Positions 54,859 to 64,000 of a stretch of 64,000 nucleotides of DNA are shown in pieces; within the stretch, counting starts at the first letter, position 1; every line of letters starts with the position of its first letter. The translations under genes were made by a program, and so were the position numbers. The DNA is taken from contig UYJD01000016.1 of NCBI GenBank assembly GCA_900618795.1, forward strand, positions 699,024 through 763,023, in the 5' to 3' direction. The notes below the pieces were generated by a model. The model saw only the letters and a program-made list of their open reading frames with translations. It did no database searches and was not told where the DNA came from. The DNA comes from Cyanodermella asteris. Lineage: Eukaryota; Ascomycota; Lecanoromycetes; Ostropales; Stictidaceae.

Positions 54859-55956
54859 CTAGTCGAAAAGACCACCGAAACCTGGACAAGTGTCAGTAAC
54901 TGAATCGACTCCACAGTGTATTGATGAAACTCACCCTCCTCGTCGGACTCCTCCTTCTCGCTCTCTTCCTTGGCAGCCTCCTTGGTAGCTTCCGGGGCAT
55001 CGGTAGTGGTAGTAGTGGCAGGTCCGACGGTGGCGTAGGCATCAGGGTTAGCGATGCGGTCCTTGAGCTCCTCAATCTCCGGCCAGCTGATCTCAGTCTC
55101 GATTGCGATAGCGAGGGCGTTCTTGTAACCGTTGACAAGGCTGTGCATGATCGAGGGCAGAGTCGGGTAGTTGGTGGCGAGGGAGATGGTGGTGATAGTA
55201 GCGATGGCCGAGGTCAAAGCCTTGAGCAGCTGGCTCTCCTCAATATCGAGAACCTCAGGGTCGAAGGTCTGGCCCTGGTCGTAGACTTGAGCGACCTTCA
55301 TACCGTAGGTGAAAGGAGAGATGTTCAGCATGTTAAGGAGGGTGGCCTCGGAGGCACCGACCTTAGCTCCCTTCTCGACGAGCTTGAGCTCGGACACGAT
55401 TTCAATGGTACCACGAGCAATCTTGGTCGGCACACCGAGAGCCTGGAAGAAAGAGGTCTTTCCGGGCTCCATACCAGTATTTCCAGCAGGAATGTAGACA
55501 TCGAGAGGAGCAACGGCACCAGCCTTGGCGGGAGCAGCGACCTTCTCAGCCAAGATAACATCACGGGTAGTCTTCAAGTCCGCGTTGGTGAAGATAAAAC
55601 CGATGTTTCCTGTCGTCTGTCAGTCCAGACCCAACTTCCAATCTCTTCCAGATCGTACCCTTGACGTGAGCGAGGAGCCTCTCGTACTCGGGAGAGTCGG
55701 CAATGAAACCCTTCAAAGCACGGCGGACCTGTAATTATTTGGTCAGATCATGAAATCGTGGTTGCGATAGCGGCGAGCATACCATGGTGTTCTTTCCCAT
55801 GAGAACGACGGCATCACCGCGGAGCGAGCGACGGATGTTGTGCATCTGCTGGGAGGAGACATTGTCGACCTGGACAATGAAGATGGACTTGTACTCCTCG
55901 AGCAAGCCCTTGAGCTTGTCGAAGTAGACAGCTTTGTTGTCGGATTTACCCCCCAT
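54859..55956 (-). CDS. RPP0: 60S acidic ribosomal protein P0 (uL10), four exons
   Basis: P0 anchors P1/P2 dimers in the ribosomal stalk that recruits translation GTPases. The exons are 55956-55783, 55728-55659, 55609-54935 and 54881-54859, with introns of 55, 49 and 53 bp in phases 0, 1 and 1, for 313 residues. [19 protein letters not shown], then [17 protein letters not shown] and [10 protein letters not shown], are the rRNA-binding P0 start. [20 protein letters not shown] and [13 protein letters not shown] follow. The tail is acidic ([11 protein letters not shown]) and ends GFGGLFD, the conserved stalk terminus that is supplied only by the 23-base last exon. A telomere-like box lies upstream. 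Confidence 0.95.
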
Positions 55957-56669
55957 ATCGTCTTATTTTGGCGACAGGATGTTTCAGGGTAAATTGTTGG
56001 TGTTTTCGCTAATCTTAGGTTTCGTGGATGTCGACGGAAGCACTTCGCGACGTTCTTTTCGGCAAGGCCCTGAGTTGTGCGAGCGCACCGGTGATAACCC
56101 TAACGCCGCTCGATTTTTGGTGGCCGCATCAGATTATAGGAAACAAAGTCGCTCATGCATGGAATACATGGAATATCGCACATCGAGGAAGGCAATTGAA
56201 TCATCACTTCTGGCCGCAAGGCTGCGCTTTATCTCCTTACCCAGTTTGCCCAGGTCGCGCCTATCGTGTACTCGACGAGGGAATATCCCAGGAACATCAG
56301 ACCTGGATTTGCTCGTATTTCTTGCACCACCCAGTGTTTAGCCATATTTTACTGCCACTAGGATTTTAGAAGACTTGCGATTTTGTTCATCGACCCGAAC
56401 CTCGGCACCATAGCGCCTTACTGTGCGTTCTTCGACATTCATGCGCAGTTTCAAGGCAATTTGACTCTCGCTACATTCCTAATTTTATCGGCGTGGAGAC
56501 TTTCCTCTCGACTGGCCGTGCCAGTGGTCAGAAGTTTCGATCTGACTTATTGTGTGCCACTTCACAAATTTCAGACTGTCTTGAGACTTTGACCATCACC
56601 AGAAGAGTGACCATCGCTGGCCTACGAACACTAAGCCTACAACAACATCATCCTTGAAACTCATTCATC
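55957..56669. promoter_or_regulatory. Divergent promoter, RPP0 / TRM82
   Basis: 713 bp lie between the two starts. It contains the telo-box described separately. Confidence 0.65.
56096..56103 (+). promoter_or_regulatory. Telo-box AACCCTAA upstream of RPP0
   Basis: AACCCTAA (TTAGGGTT on the RPP0 strand) lies 140 bp before the RPP0 start. Telomere-repeat-like boxes bound by Tbf1/Rap1-like factors are known in ribosomal protein gene promoters of many fungi. One 8-mer can occur by chance. Confidence 0.45.
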
Positions 56670-58232
56670 ATGGTGGCACCATTTTTACGTCTGCTTCAGA
56701 CAACGTCCTCAGGCTCCCGGTCGCTCAGGGTTATTCTTGCTGCATCCGGACCAAGGCTCCTTTGCTTCAATTCTGCAGACGGGTCCCTACTATCGCAGTG
56801 GTCACACTCATCACCTTCCAAGCCTGCAGCCGAGCACGAAGAAAATGGCAACGACGAACCACCTGCAAAGAAGCGACGACTTTCAGAAGGCGAGGATGAG
56901 GTTTCTGATGCACCGTTCGCCGAGGTGCTCGTTGAGAATGGTTCAACCGAAAAGCCGCGCCGCAGGAAGCGAAAGCCTCAGCCTCTACCATCTGTCGTGA
57001 AACTCTGTGTGGCCTCTGACGGACGACATGTGGTTGCTGTAACAGGCGAAGATAAGTCACTTCGGGTCCTGGAGTTGGTTGATGGCCGGCTGATCCAGCT
57101 GAGCCAACGCCAGATGCCAAAGAAACCGAGTGCCATCACCCTGAGTCACGACCAGAAGTCGATATTAGTGGCAGACAAGTTCGGAGATGTGTATTCGTTA
57201 CCTTTGCTGTTCGACGAGAAAGCATATGCCGCCAAGGTCGAAGCTGAGGCGAAGCCATACAAGCCAACAGCTACCAATCTCACTGTTCACACCAAGAAGA
57301 ATCTCAAGTCTTTAGAGCAGCAGCTAAAGTCAAATCCCAAAGACCAGAAGAAGACATACGACTTCGACCACACTTTGATTCTTGGTCATGTGTCTCTTTT
57401 GACAGACCTCTTAGCAGTGACCCATGAGATCTATGGCCGAAGACGAAGCTACTTGTTGACCTCAGATCGCGACGAGCACATCCGTGTCACTCGTGGAATT
57501 CCGCAGTCGCACGTGATTGAACAGTTTTGTTTAGGTCACACAAGCTTTGTCAATAAGTTGCTTATTCCAGAGACAAACCCTGAAGTTCTGATCTCCGGGG
57601 GCGGCGACGACTATGTTCTGACCTGGGATTGGCTCAACGGCAGGGAGACTGGACGTGCCTCTCTTCTCGAGCACGTGAGCTCTATTCGACTTTCACGGCT
57701 TTCGATTGCTGGCGAATCTAGGGACTCACCGCAGCATCGTTCAGATGACAGCAAGATTGCAGTTTCAGGCCTGTGGGCGGTACCCTGGCAGGCAAGAACG
57801 GACGACCATCCTTCAACAGAGATCATCGTCGCCTGCGAAGCAGTCCCTGCGCTGCTTGTATTTCGCCTTGTAGGCAACTCGTTGTCCCACGAACAGAGTA
57901 TCCCATTAGATGGAAATCCTCTAGACGTGACATTTGATAACTCTTCCGAGTCCATTCTTGTTTCGGTCGATAATGTCCATCGCCCCGGATCAATCTCAGA
58001 GACGTCAGAGGCCAGCAGCCGACCTTTTGTGCAATCTTTCGCCTTCTCCAAAGACAAGGGCAACTGGCTGTCGGGCGGCGACCTGTCTGGGGCGTTGTAT
58101 GCCTTGAATGAGTGGGCTCAACGCTTTCCCAAAGACGAGAACGATTTGGAGAACTCTGCACTCGGTGATCTTCTCTATGGAATCGAACACCTTCGAAAAA
58201 GAGGGGGAGCAGATCCCGAGGAAGAAGCGTGA
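56670..58232 (+). CDS. TRM82: tRNA (guanine-N7)-methyltransferase non-catalytic subunit Trm82
   Basis: Trm82 is the WD40 partner of Trm8, which makes m7G46 in tRNA. The single exon encodes 520 residues. A basic linker (PAKKRRLSE, KPRRRKRKPQPLP) sits in the first blade region, then VAVTGEDKSLRVLEL, RQMPKKPSAITLS (the PKRP/PKKP region characteristic of Trm82), ILVADKFGDVYSLPL, LILGHVSLLTDLL, LLTSDRDEHIRVTR (a block shared with yeast Trm82), EQFCLGHTSFVNKLL and LISGGGDDYVLTWDW. A C-terminal blade around residue 440-490 completes the propeller. It converges with RIM13. Confidence 0.93.
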   Translation: MVAPFLRLLQTTSSGSRSLRVILAASGPRLLCFNSADGSLLSQWSHSSPSKPAAEHEENGNDEPPAKKRRLSEGEDEVSDAPFAEVLVENGSTEKPRRRKRKPQPLPSVVKLCVASDGRHVVAVTGEDKSLRVLELVDGRLIQLSQRQMPKKPSAITLSHDQKSILVADKFGDVYSLPLLFDEKAYAAKVEAEAKPYKPTATNLTVHTKKNLKSLEQQLKSNPKDQKKTYDFDHTLILGHVSLLTDLLAVTHEIYGRRRSYLLTSDRDEHIRVTRGIPQSHVIEQFCLGHTSFVNKLLIPETNPEVLISGGGDDYVLTWDWLNGRETGRASLLEHVSSIRLSRLSIAGESRDSPQHRSDDSKIAVSGLWAVPWQARTDDHPSTEIIVACEAVPALLVFRLVGNSLSHEQSIPLDGNPLDVTFDNSSESILVSVDNVHRPGSISETSEASSRPFVQSFAFSKDKGNWLSGGDLSGALYALNEWAQRFPKDENDLENSALGDLLYGIEHLRKRGGADPEEEA

Positions 58233-58253
58233 AGCAAAATACAACGCAGCCGC

Positions 58254-60593
58254 TCATCCTAGTCTCGCCATGCTAAGCCGTTCGGCCTTACTATTGAGCT
58301 CTTCGATAGTCTGGTCAGTCTCTTGGCCCCAGGACAAGGCCTGGAAGTCCTTGCTCGTACAGAGTACCTGCACAGAGATCGTCTCGGAATGCTTCGCGAC
58401 AGCCCCTCCAACTCTCTCTACAACGAGCCATATTCCAGGACTTGGAGACACGCTCCATTTCGGATGGAGCGATGTTTCGGAAAGATTGGCAGTCTTTGCT
58501 TGACTGTCAGGTTGGCCCGAGGTCGCAAGAACCTCCTTGTCTGGCCCTTGGCCGAGTTCCAATGCAATACTGAAGGGCGAATTCGGCGTTTTAGTGCGTG
58601 TTTGAGCGAACGCATTTACTCGTATCTTGCATGTTTGTGTTACTCTCAAAGGGCATAGCACCCGGTCGTTTCCTTCTTTGAGTACTGCCGGCTGCAGGTT
58701 GAATTTGAACATGCCCGCATCTTCAGATATCGCAGGTTGAAGGGAGCATCCCGCCACTGTCGAGAAGATCGTCAGTTCGAATGAAGCTCGTTGACCCTTT
58801 TCAAAAGCCGAACAAACGATCGTGTATACGCCGGCAGGCACATCTCTTGCTTCCGCTAATGCTGACCCTCTCCTGTATTCTCCACTAGAGCAGTACACCT
58901 CCCTCTCAGTTATACCAGATCGGATTCGCTTGCCGTTGGCCCAGACGAGCCTCACATTGACGGCGACCTCCTTCTTGGGAGTGGCCAACAGCATGGCGAC
59001 ATCACCAGGCGTCTTCACTTCTAGTCTGAACTGCGGATTGAGATGAAAATATTGCGAGTTAGCATTACCGCCTGCGGAAGCCACTGCCCACGAGCCCTCT
59101 TCACTGGCAACCTTTTTGTACTTTTCTGGCGCATTCTCCAACCTATCCAGTGGTTTTGTTGAGAATGCGGCAAGACTGAAAGTGGCCGAATTCAGTGGGA
59201 TCATTTGCTCGGAAACGACAACGACGTGCGGCTCGTTTGCCTTGACATCCAATCGCAAGAGCACATTGTGACTGTTGACGTACGAAGTCTTCTTCGAGGC
59301 GCCCTCGTTGAGAACGGTACGTTGTGCACGTCGGAAAGCGTACAGACTGACATAGCCCGACTCCTCTCCATACCGAGTCCCAGTCCGGTGTTTACTTGGA
59401 TCTATGTGTCGACTGAGCACAAGCCACACGGTGCAGTCTGACTTGCTTTCGAAAAGAAATTGCGGGTTCTCCGTAAAAGTCCCATGCGCGCTTCTCCGCT
59501 TCAGATCCCACTCGAAATGGACGTCCCGTCGGTGATTGAAGATTTGCGGATTCCAGCTGAGATATGCAGTCTCAAACAGACGAAACACGTCGTGCAAGTC
59601 CCACCATCTTGTTCCCGGCAAACTTGCCTGAGCTTTTACAGGGGACCCTAAGCCGTCTTCTTCGTTTTCGCCCTCCGGTATGGCCTCCAGTCCGTCGACA
59701 TTCGACCTCAGATGATCACTCGCGTGGCTCCATGGGTTCTTGATGAGGAACTTTTTTGCACCTCCCTTCTCCTCTTTCAAGTCGATGACTGCATAGTCGT
59801 GTCCGCTTGCCAATCCATACGTCTTTTCCTCCAAGATCGACAATTTTGGCGTACCCAGGGTGATCATGACATCCCCGTACTCAAATGTCTTCTCGACCCG
59901 CTTCCACAGATCGGTTGGCCCGACCATGCTTCCCGTCAGTGAAATCTGCTCGGGAATCCAACCTGCCAGAGCCCAGAGGTCGGTCGCAGAGTCGGAACCC
60001 GGGAAGTCATACCCTCCCATGACTTTGAGGTACGCCTTCTCGATCAGCGCAGGCCAGACCGCAGAGAATGGGTGATCTCGTGAGGTCACGTGCAGATACT
60101 GGCCATCCTGCGAGGTAGGAAGGAGGGAGTCTATGGGAACTCGGCGCTCACACCCGTTGAAGTGCAGCTTAACATGATATTTGCCATTCGGCGAGGGCGC
60201 ATTAAACGGGTACAGCACAGAAGAGAAGATGTTAGCATCAGTTCGGTGTCCTCTAGTGGCCCGTACCCGCGCAGCTCGAGAATTAGCCACGCAGAAGCTA
60301 GCCACAATTGAACAATCATTGGTCACATCCTGTACGAGGTCGAGATCTTCATCCAAGCTAGCCTTCCAATCCTCATCACTGACTGTAGGCCGCACCCATC
60401 CGGACAGGATATCCGCCTGAAAAGTGGACAACTGAAATTTATAATCATCGGTAAAAGTCTGGCCCTCAAAGTCTTGCGCCGTAGGGTCTTTAGTCCAGGG
60501 CGGGAAGTTGTGGCCTTCGTATAATTTCGATGCTTTGAGAAGAATGATCTGCTCGCGCTTGCTGAGCCGCGTCAACGGCGTCGGCGGAGGCAT
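58254..60593 (-). CDS. RIM13: Calpain-like cysteine protease PalB/Rim13
   Basis: PalB/Rim13 processes the PacC/Rim101 transcription factor in the alkaline-pH pathway on endosome/plasma-membrane ESCRT platforms. The single exon encodes 779 residues. The calpain catalytic triad is visible: Cys94 in NDCSIVASF, His265 in ASGHDYAVIDL and Asn286 in IKNPWSHAS. The C-terminal half contains the calpain C2-like beta-sandwich repeats (PQFLFESKSDCTVWLVLSRH; FRLEVKTPGDVAML). The start MPPPTPLTRLSKREQ is the first ATG of the frame. PalB proteins are often somewhat longer, so an upstream exon with a fuller N-terminus is possible. Confidence 0.93.
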   Translation of the reverse strand: MPPPTPLTRLSKREQIILLKASKLYEGHNFPPWTKDPTAQDFEGQTFTDDYKFQLSTFQADILSGWVRPTVSDEDWKASLDEDLDLVQDVTNDCSIVASFCVANSRAARVRATRGHRTDANIFSSVLYPFNAPSPNGKYHVKLHFNGCERRVPIDSLLPTSQDGQYLHVTSRDHPFSAVWPALIEKAYLKVMGGYDFPGSDSATDLWALAGWIPEQISLTGSMVGPTDLWKRVEKTFEYGDVMITLGTPKLSILEEKTYGLASGHDYAVIDLKEEKGGAKKFLIKNPWSHASDHLRSNVDGLEAIPEGENEEDGLGSPVKAQASLPGTRWWDLHDVFRLFETAYLSWNPQIFNHRRDVHFEWDLKRRSAHGTFTENPQFLFESKSDCTVWLVLSRHIDPSKHRTGTRYGEESGYVSLYAFRRAQRTVLNEGASKKTSYVNSHNVLLRLDVKANEPHVVVVSEQMIPLNSATFSLAAFSTKPLDRLENAPEKYKKVASEEGSWAVASAGGNANSQYFHLNPQFRLEVKTPGDVAMLLATPKKEVAVNVRLVWANGKRIRSGITEREVYCSSGEYRRGSALAEARDVPAGVYTIVCSAFEKGQRASFELTIFSTVAGCSLQPAISEDAGMFKFNLQPAVLKEGNDRVLCPLRVTQTCKIRVNAFAQTRTKTPNSPFSIALELGQGPDKEVLATSGQPDSQAKTANLSETSLHPKWSVSPSPGIWLVVERVGGAVAKHSETISVQVLCTSKDFQALSWGQETDQTIEELNSKAERLSMARLG

Positions 60594-62129
60594 GAATGGC
60601 GCCGCTTAGCGTGTCGCGAACCCCGCTGGATCGGCCCTTTCTTCTTCGTCTAAAATTGTCGTCAGGGGGAACCGTTCAAGAATCGCTGGCTGAGAGCAAA
60701 GTGTGTCTGACGCACGCAAGGCTCATCTGGTGGTCGGCCGTTGCAATGACGATGGGGAAGGTCGTGAACCGTTTCCGGCCGTTTTTGGGATGTGAGATGC
60801 GGGACGCTTCGGAGTTGCCGGCGTCAGTTCGTCAGAGAGCTTGGCGCTCACATTGTGTGATCTCCCACGACATATGCAAGCTGAGCTGTAAGTCATGGTC
60901 TGAGTGTGAGTCAATTTCCATCTTCTCATCCATAGTCCCATCTGGAGGTTTATTGATGTACCTACCACCCTACCTAGGCAGCAAAGGATCCCAGCCGGTC
61001 TATGATCCCCTCCTGCAACCGAACGTTGAGGGTTTACAGGTCTGATCTGGTGCAGATACCCTGGACCGGTGGTGGATCTAGCAAGCCCAAGTAACGTGGA
61101 ATATTCTGTGAAAATCGCTCAGGCCACGGCGGGATATCGCAGCTTCGACAGCGCACCTATTTGAAGCACAAGGAACACGAGGTGGTTCGCTGTTGTCATA
61201 CCCTGACCGGCTCAAGGCTGAAACGGGCTGGTCGGCAAGATAAGCCGTCCCGAATGCTAAGCTCGCGGAAACAAGCTTCGAACGCGATTGCTATAAAAGC
61301 AAGTGGTAGTCTGCCCTTGTAGCGGGATAGCCTCCGGCGTACTTTGCCCCCTCGGCACTGGTATCAACGCTGACCTTGCGTTTCCGCACGAAGCCTTATT
61401 ATTGGGACTCACGTAGTGACTTGATAGGACATTCGTTATCGACGAATAGCGTATCAACTTAATCATGCTGTCTTGCATTCAGTGACACAAGACGATCAAT
61501 GCCTGCCAGAGCAGCTTTTTCCGCTGTGGATTTTGCTTGAGACGCGTCGAGCACTTCGGCAGATAACATTTGGATAAGAGATGCCTCCATCGACATGCGG
61601 TCTGTCAGAAGGTCCATTTTCAACGAATTTGCCCTCTTCGAAAGAATCAGGTGGGTTCGCCGATGACTTGTGCCAAAGCCCAGCAACATGGAAACGATTG
61701 TCGTATCGATACACCCAGCACAATATTTGATTGAGCGCCAACAAGTGGACAAACGATACAATGTCATCGGTTGCACGAATTCAGAACTCTTGGACCTCCG
61801 GCCTTGGGCCCATTGGCCAGTGATATTCCGTCCGAACGAGAAGCAATGTCGGCGTCGGAATTTGCACCGAAGCGTCTGCCTCGGCAGCTTGCTCTGGGCT
61901 GCATACTGACGTCCGTCGCCCCGGTCTCTGCCCTCGACTTTCACGGCCGGAAGCACATGCTTGCGTGCCAAACCCTGCTGCTGATGCTCTATCTCTCTTT
62001 CTTTGGCGCCAAAATCCTATCGTCGTCGTCGTGACTTGACACTGCACCGTTTCCCCTTCACTTCCCTCCGCTGCCGTCGCATGACATCTTAATCCCCTCC
62101 GGCTCCGCTCAATCACCCTCCCGCACGCA
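60594..62129. other. Spacer between divergent RIM13 and PMP47-type genes
   Basis: 1.5 kb holding two promoters. A minus-strand ORF of 170 codons (61459-61971) ends in a helical-looking stretch but has no recognisable domain, so I do not call it. Confidence 0.45.
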
Positions 62130-63213
62130 ATGGGTGACAAGTCGAGCCTCCCGCCGCTCCCTCCATGGGGCGGCGCCATAGCGGGGGCTGCTGGAGCAGT
62201 CCTCGCAAACGCCGTCGTCTACCCTCTGGACATGTGAGTATATGCGGCATCTTCAATTGCGTGCGATATACTGACTTGCCCGCGCCAGAGTCAAGACCCG
62301 CATCCAGATCCAGGTCAAGCGGAAACCCGGCGACCCGATCGTCGACCCAAACACCAACCAACACTACACAGGCACGGTAGATGCGATCCAAAAGATGGTC
62401 GAGCACGAGGGGCTCGCTTCGCTCTGGGCGGGTATGCCCTCGGCCCTCCTCGGCGTCGCGAGCACAAACTTTGCATACTTTTACTGGTACAGCATCGTGC
62501 GCACGCTGTACCTGAAGACCCGAGTGGACGCCTCGCCGCCAGGTACGGCCGTGGAGCTCTCGCTGGGAGCTCTGGCCGGCGCCATTGCGCAAGTCTTCAC
62601 CATTCCCGTCGCCGTCATCACGACCCGACAGCAGACACAGCCGAAGGAGGACCGAAGGGGCTTGATCGAGACGGGCAAGGAGGTGGTGAACGGACCGGAT
62701 GGATGGACTGGGCTGTGGCGGGGGTTGAAGGCCAGCATCGTGCTCTGCGTGAATCCTGCCATCACGTACGGCGCGTATCAGCGTCTCAAGGACGTCATCT
62801 ATCCCAACAAGCGGTCGTTGGCCGCGCACGAGGCGTTTTTGATTGGAGCGATGAGCAAGGCGATGGCGACGCTGGCGACGCAGCCGTTGATTGTGGCCAA
62901 GGTTGGTCTGCAGAGCAGGCCGCCGCCGGAGCGCAAGGGCGTGCCGTTCAAGAGCTTCACGGAAGTCATGAGGTACATTATCGAGAACGAGGGAGCGGCC
63001 AACTTGTTCAAGGGTATTGCTCCGCAGCTGACAAAGGGTCTGCTGGTGCAGGGTCTGTTGATGATGACCAAGGAGAGGGTTGAGTTGCTGTTCATGTTGT
63101 TGTTTGCCTACGTGCGGAATTTGAGGGCGGAGCAATTGCAGAAGGCTGCCGACATTGCGGCGGAGAAGGCAGCGGCGGGTCTGGAGGGAGCGAAGCAGGT
63201 GCTCACGAAGTGA
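62130..63213 (+). CDS. Peroxisomal mitochondrial-carrier-family transporter (PMP47/Ant1 type), two exons
   Basis: PMP47/Ant1 carriers bring ATP into peroxisomes in exchange for AMP for fatty-acid activation. Exon 1 (62130-62233) joins exon 2 (62289-63213) across a 55 bp phase-2 intron, for 342 residues. Three carrier repeats are visible, with signatures VVYPLDIVKTRIQ (30-42), TIPVAVITTRQQ (second) and ATQPLIVAKVGLQ (third). TNFAYFYWYSIVRTLY is strongly like the PMP47 branch. The fourth Pro in the repeat signature is retained in all three. The substrate is inferred from the subfamily and not visible. The protein ends with an Ala/Glu-rich tail. Confidence 0.88.
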
Positions 63214-63622
63214 GTGGATACAAGCTGGCTTTGGAAGAGCGGGACGTGAGCTCCATGCGGCCATGACTACATATCATGGGTATGTGAATGATTTGCGTGT
63301 GCTGTATCTTGGATGAAAGCGAGTGAGGCACCATTGATCCCAAACATGATTTTTTTTTTTTCTGTATATAGAGTCACGTTCTGCCATATCACCTGTGTGG
63401 GAAGTGGAACAGCATCAATCAAGCATCCATAAATTCTTCGTGCCGACAGTCCTCCAGATGGAAGAGTGTTTCACTAGTGTACATGAAGCCTGCTTCAATT
63501 GCAGTCCTCTGATCTTGTAGCATTTTCGATATCGGAATGCGGAGCATCAACTGCGCGTATGGCTTTTCAGCTCGATTACGTCTCTCGTGCAAACTTCAGG
63601 GCCGCTCAAGGAACGTTCCGCT
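63214..63622. other. Spacer between convergent genes, with T12 run
   Basis: This holds 3' flanks of the carrier and U2AF genes. A T12 run lies at 63350-63361. Confidence 0.5.
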
Positions 63623-64000
63623 CTACCAAGCGTTAGTCTCAAAGTTCTCCTGGAGACACAGTTAGCATTTCGTCCCTTCACCATGGCAATGCATAGTGTA
63701 ACTTACCTCGCTGAAGTAGGTGACGACAACCGTCCTGTCTGCGAACTTCCTTCCAGCCAAAGCCGCCATTGCCTTCTTCGCGTTCTCTGCCGTGTCATAT
63801 TTGACGAAGATCTTGCCGACGCCGGAGCTTTGTCTGCTGCCCATGCTGGGCCGAGGCACCTTGATATCCAGTACTTGACCATACTTCTCACACTCCTCTT
63901 TGACATCCTCGACAATCTCCTCGTAGTCTTGTTGGTCGATGAGTTCCTCGGGAGTAACCATGTTCAACAGCTGCAGGACCCGACCCTCCTCAAGCGTATC
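63623..64000 (-). CDS. U2AF large subunit (U2AF65/Prp2 homologue), C-terminal end only
   Basis: U2AF65 binds the polypyrimidine tract and recruits U2 snRNP. The frame is open to the window edge, so the 5' part is missing. The last RRM (a U2AF homology motif, UHM) is seen: RVLQLLNMVTPEELIDQQDY, EDVKEECEKYGQVLDIKVP, GVGKIFVKYDTAENAKKAM and DRTVVVTYFSE. The last exon (63649-63623, after a 57 bp intron at 63706-63650) gives ENFETNAW and the stop; the junction is phase 0. The final Trp-containing end is the usual U2AF65 terminus. Confidence 0.9.

Noticed and set aside
54921-55664. 247-codon plus-strand ORF antisense to RPP0
   Set aside because: It is a shadow of the highly biased RPP0 gene, whose spliced minus-strand product is certain.
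61459-61971. 170-codon minus-strand ORF between RIM13 and the carrier gene
   Set aside because: Only the last 40 residues look helical. There is no family match or clear start.

Overview
The window looks like nuclear DNA of a filamentous ascomycete (Pezizomycotina), probably a dothideomycete, although that rank is an inference. The evidence is: most introns are short (47-81 bp) and GT-AG, with CTAAC/CTGAC-like branch sites; genes lie on both strands without operons; and several families are fungal-specific or typically fungal (HET domain, SSK1 response regulator, PalB/Rim13 calpain, Obg-type Mtg2, DUF1765). I found no tRNA, rRNA, CRISPR array or intact transposon.

Left part (1-20 kb). The 3' end of a DUF1765 membrane protein gene is followed by TFIIB (two exons), a large conserved low-complexity protein with a C-terminal coiled coil and a 500 bp first intron, a HET-domain gene whose frame breaks near its end, the HOG-pathway response regulator SSK1 with an overlapping upstream ORF, and an Osh6/7-type oxysterol-binding protein (three exons, minus strand).

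Middle (20-45 kb). This is gene-poor. Three decayed transporter genes (an MFS drug-efflux type, an APC amino-acid permease and a second MFS gene) lie around an intact CUE-AlkB-GRF dioxygenase gene. A degenerate 12 bp tandem repeat sits at 30.25 kb. An intact four-exon MFS transporter (36.3-38.2 kb) is followed by about 6.6 kb in which I see no convincing gene.

Right part (45-64 kb). This is dense and housekeeping in character: mitochondrial GTPase MTG2, a UBC-like (AKTIP-type) protein, a hypothetical basic protein, a conserved multi-pass membrane protein, the Sas10/Lcp5 ribosome-biogenesis factor, a myosin-light-chain-like EF-hand protein, ribosomal stalk protein P0 (four exons), TRM82, the RIM13/PalB calpain, a peroxisomal PMP47-type carrier and the C-terminal end of U2AF large subunit. 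Divergent pairs (MTG2/UBC, membrane protein/LCP5, RPP0/TRM82) share short promoters, and TRM82 and RIM13 converge with only 21 bp between stop codons.

Functional links: RPP0 and LCP5 serve the ribosome, TRM82 tRNA modification, MTG2 the mitoribosome, TFIIB and U2AF transcription and splicing, and SSK1 and RIM13 stress and pH signalling. I see no physical cluster encoding a new pathway. The most unusual signals are the SSK1 start and stop architecture, the 12 bp repeat, the decayed transporter block, and the HET frame break. All exon boundaries are my readings of splice motifs and frame continuity; none is confirmed by transcripts.
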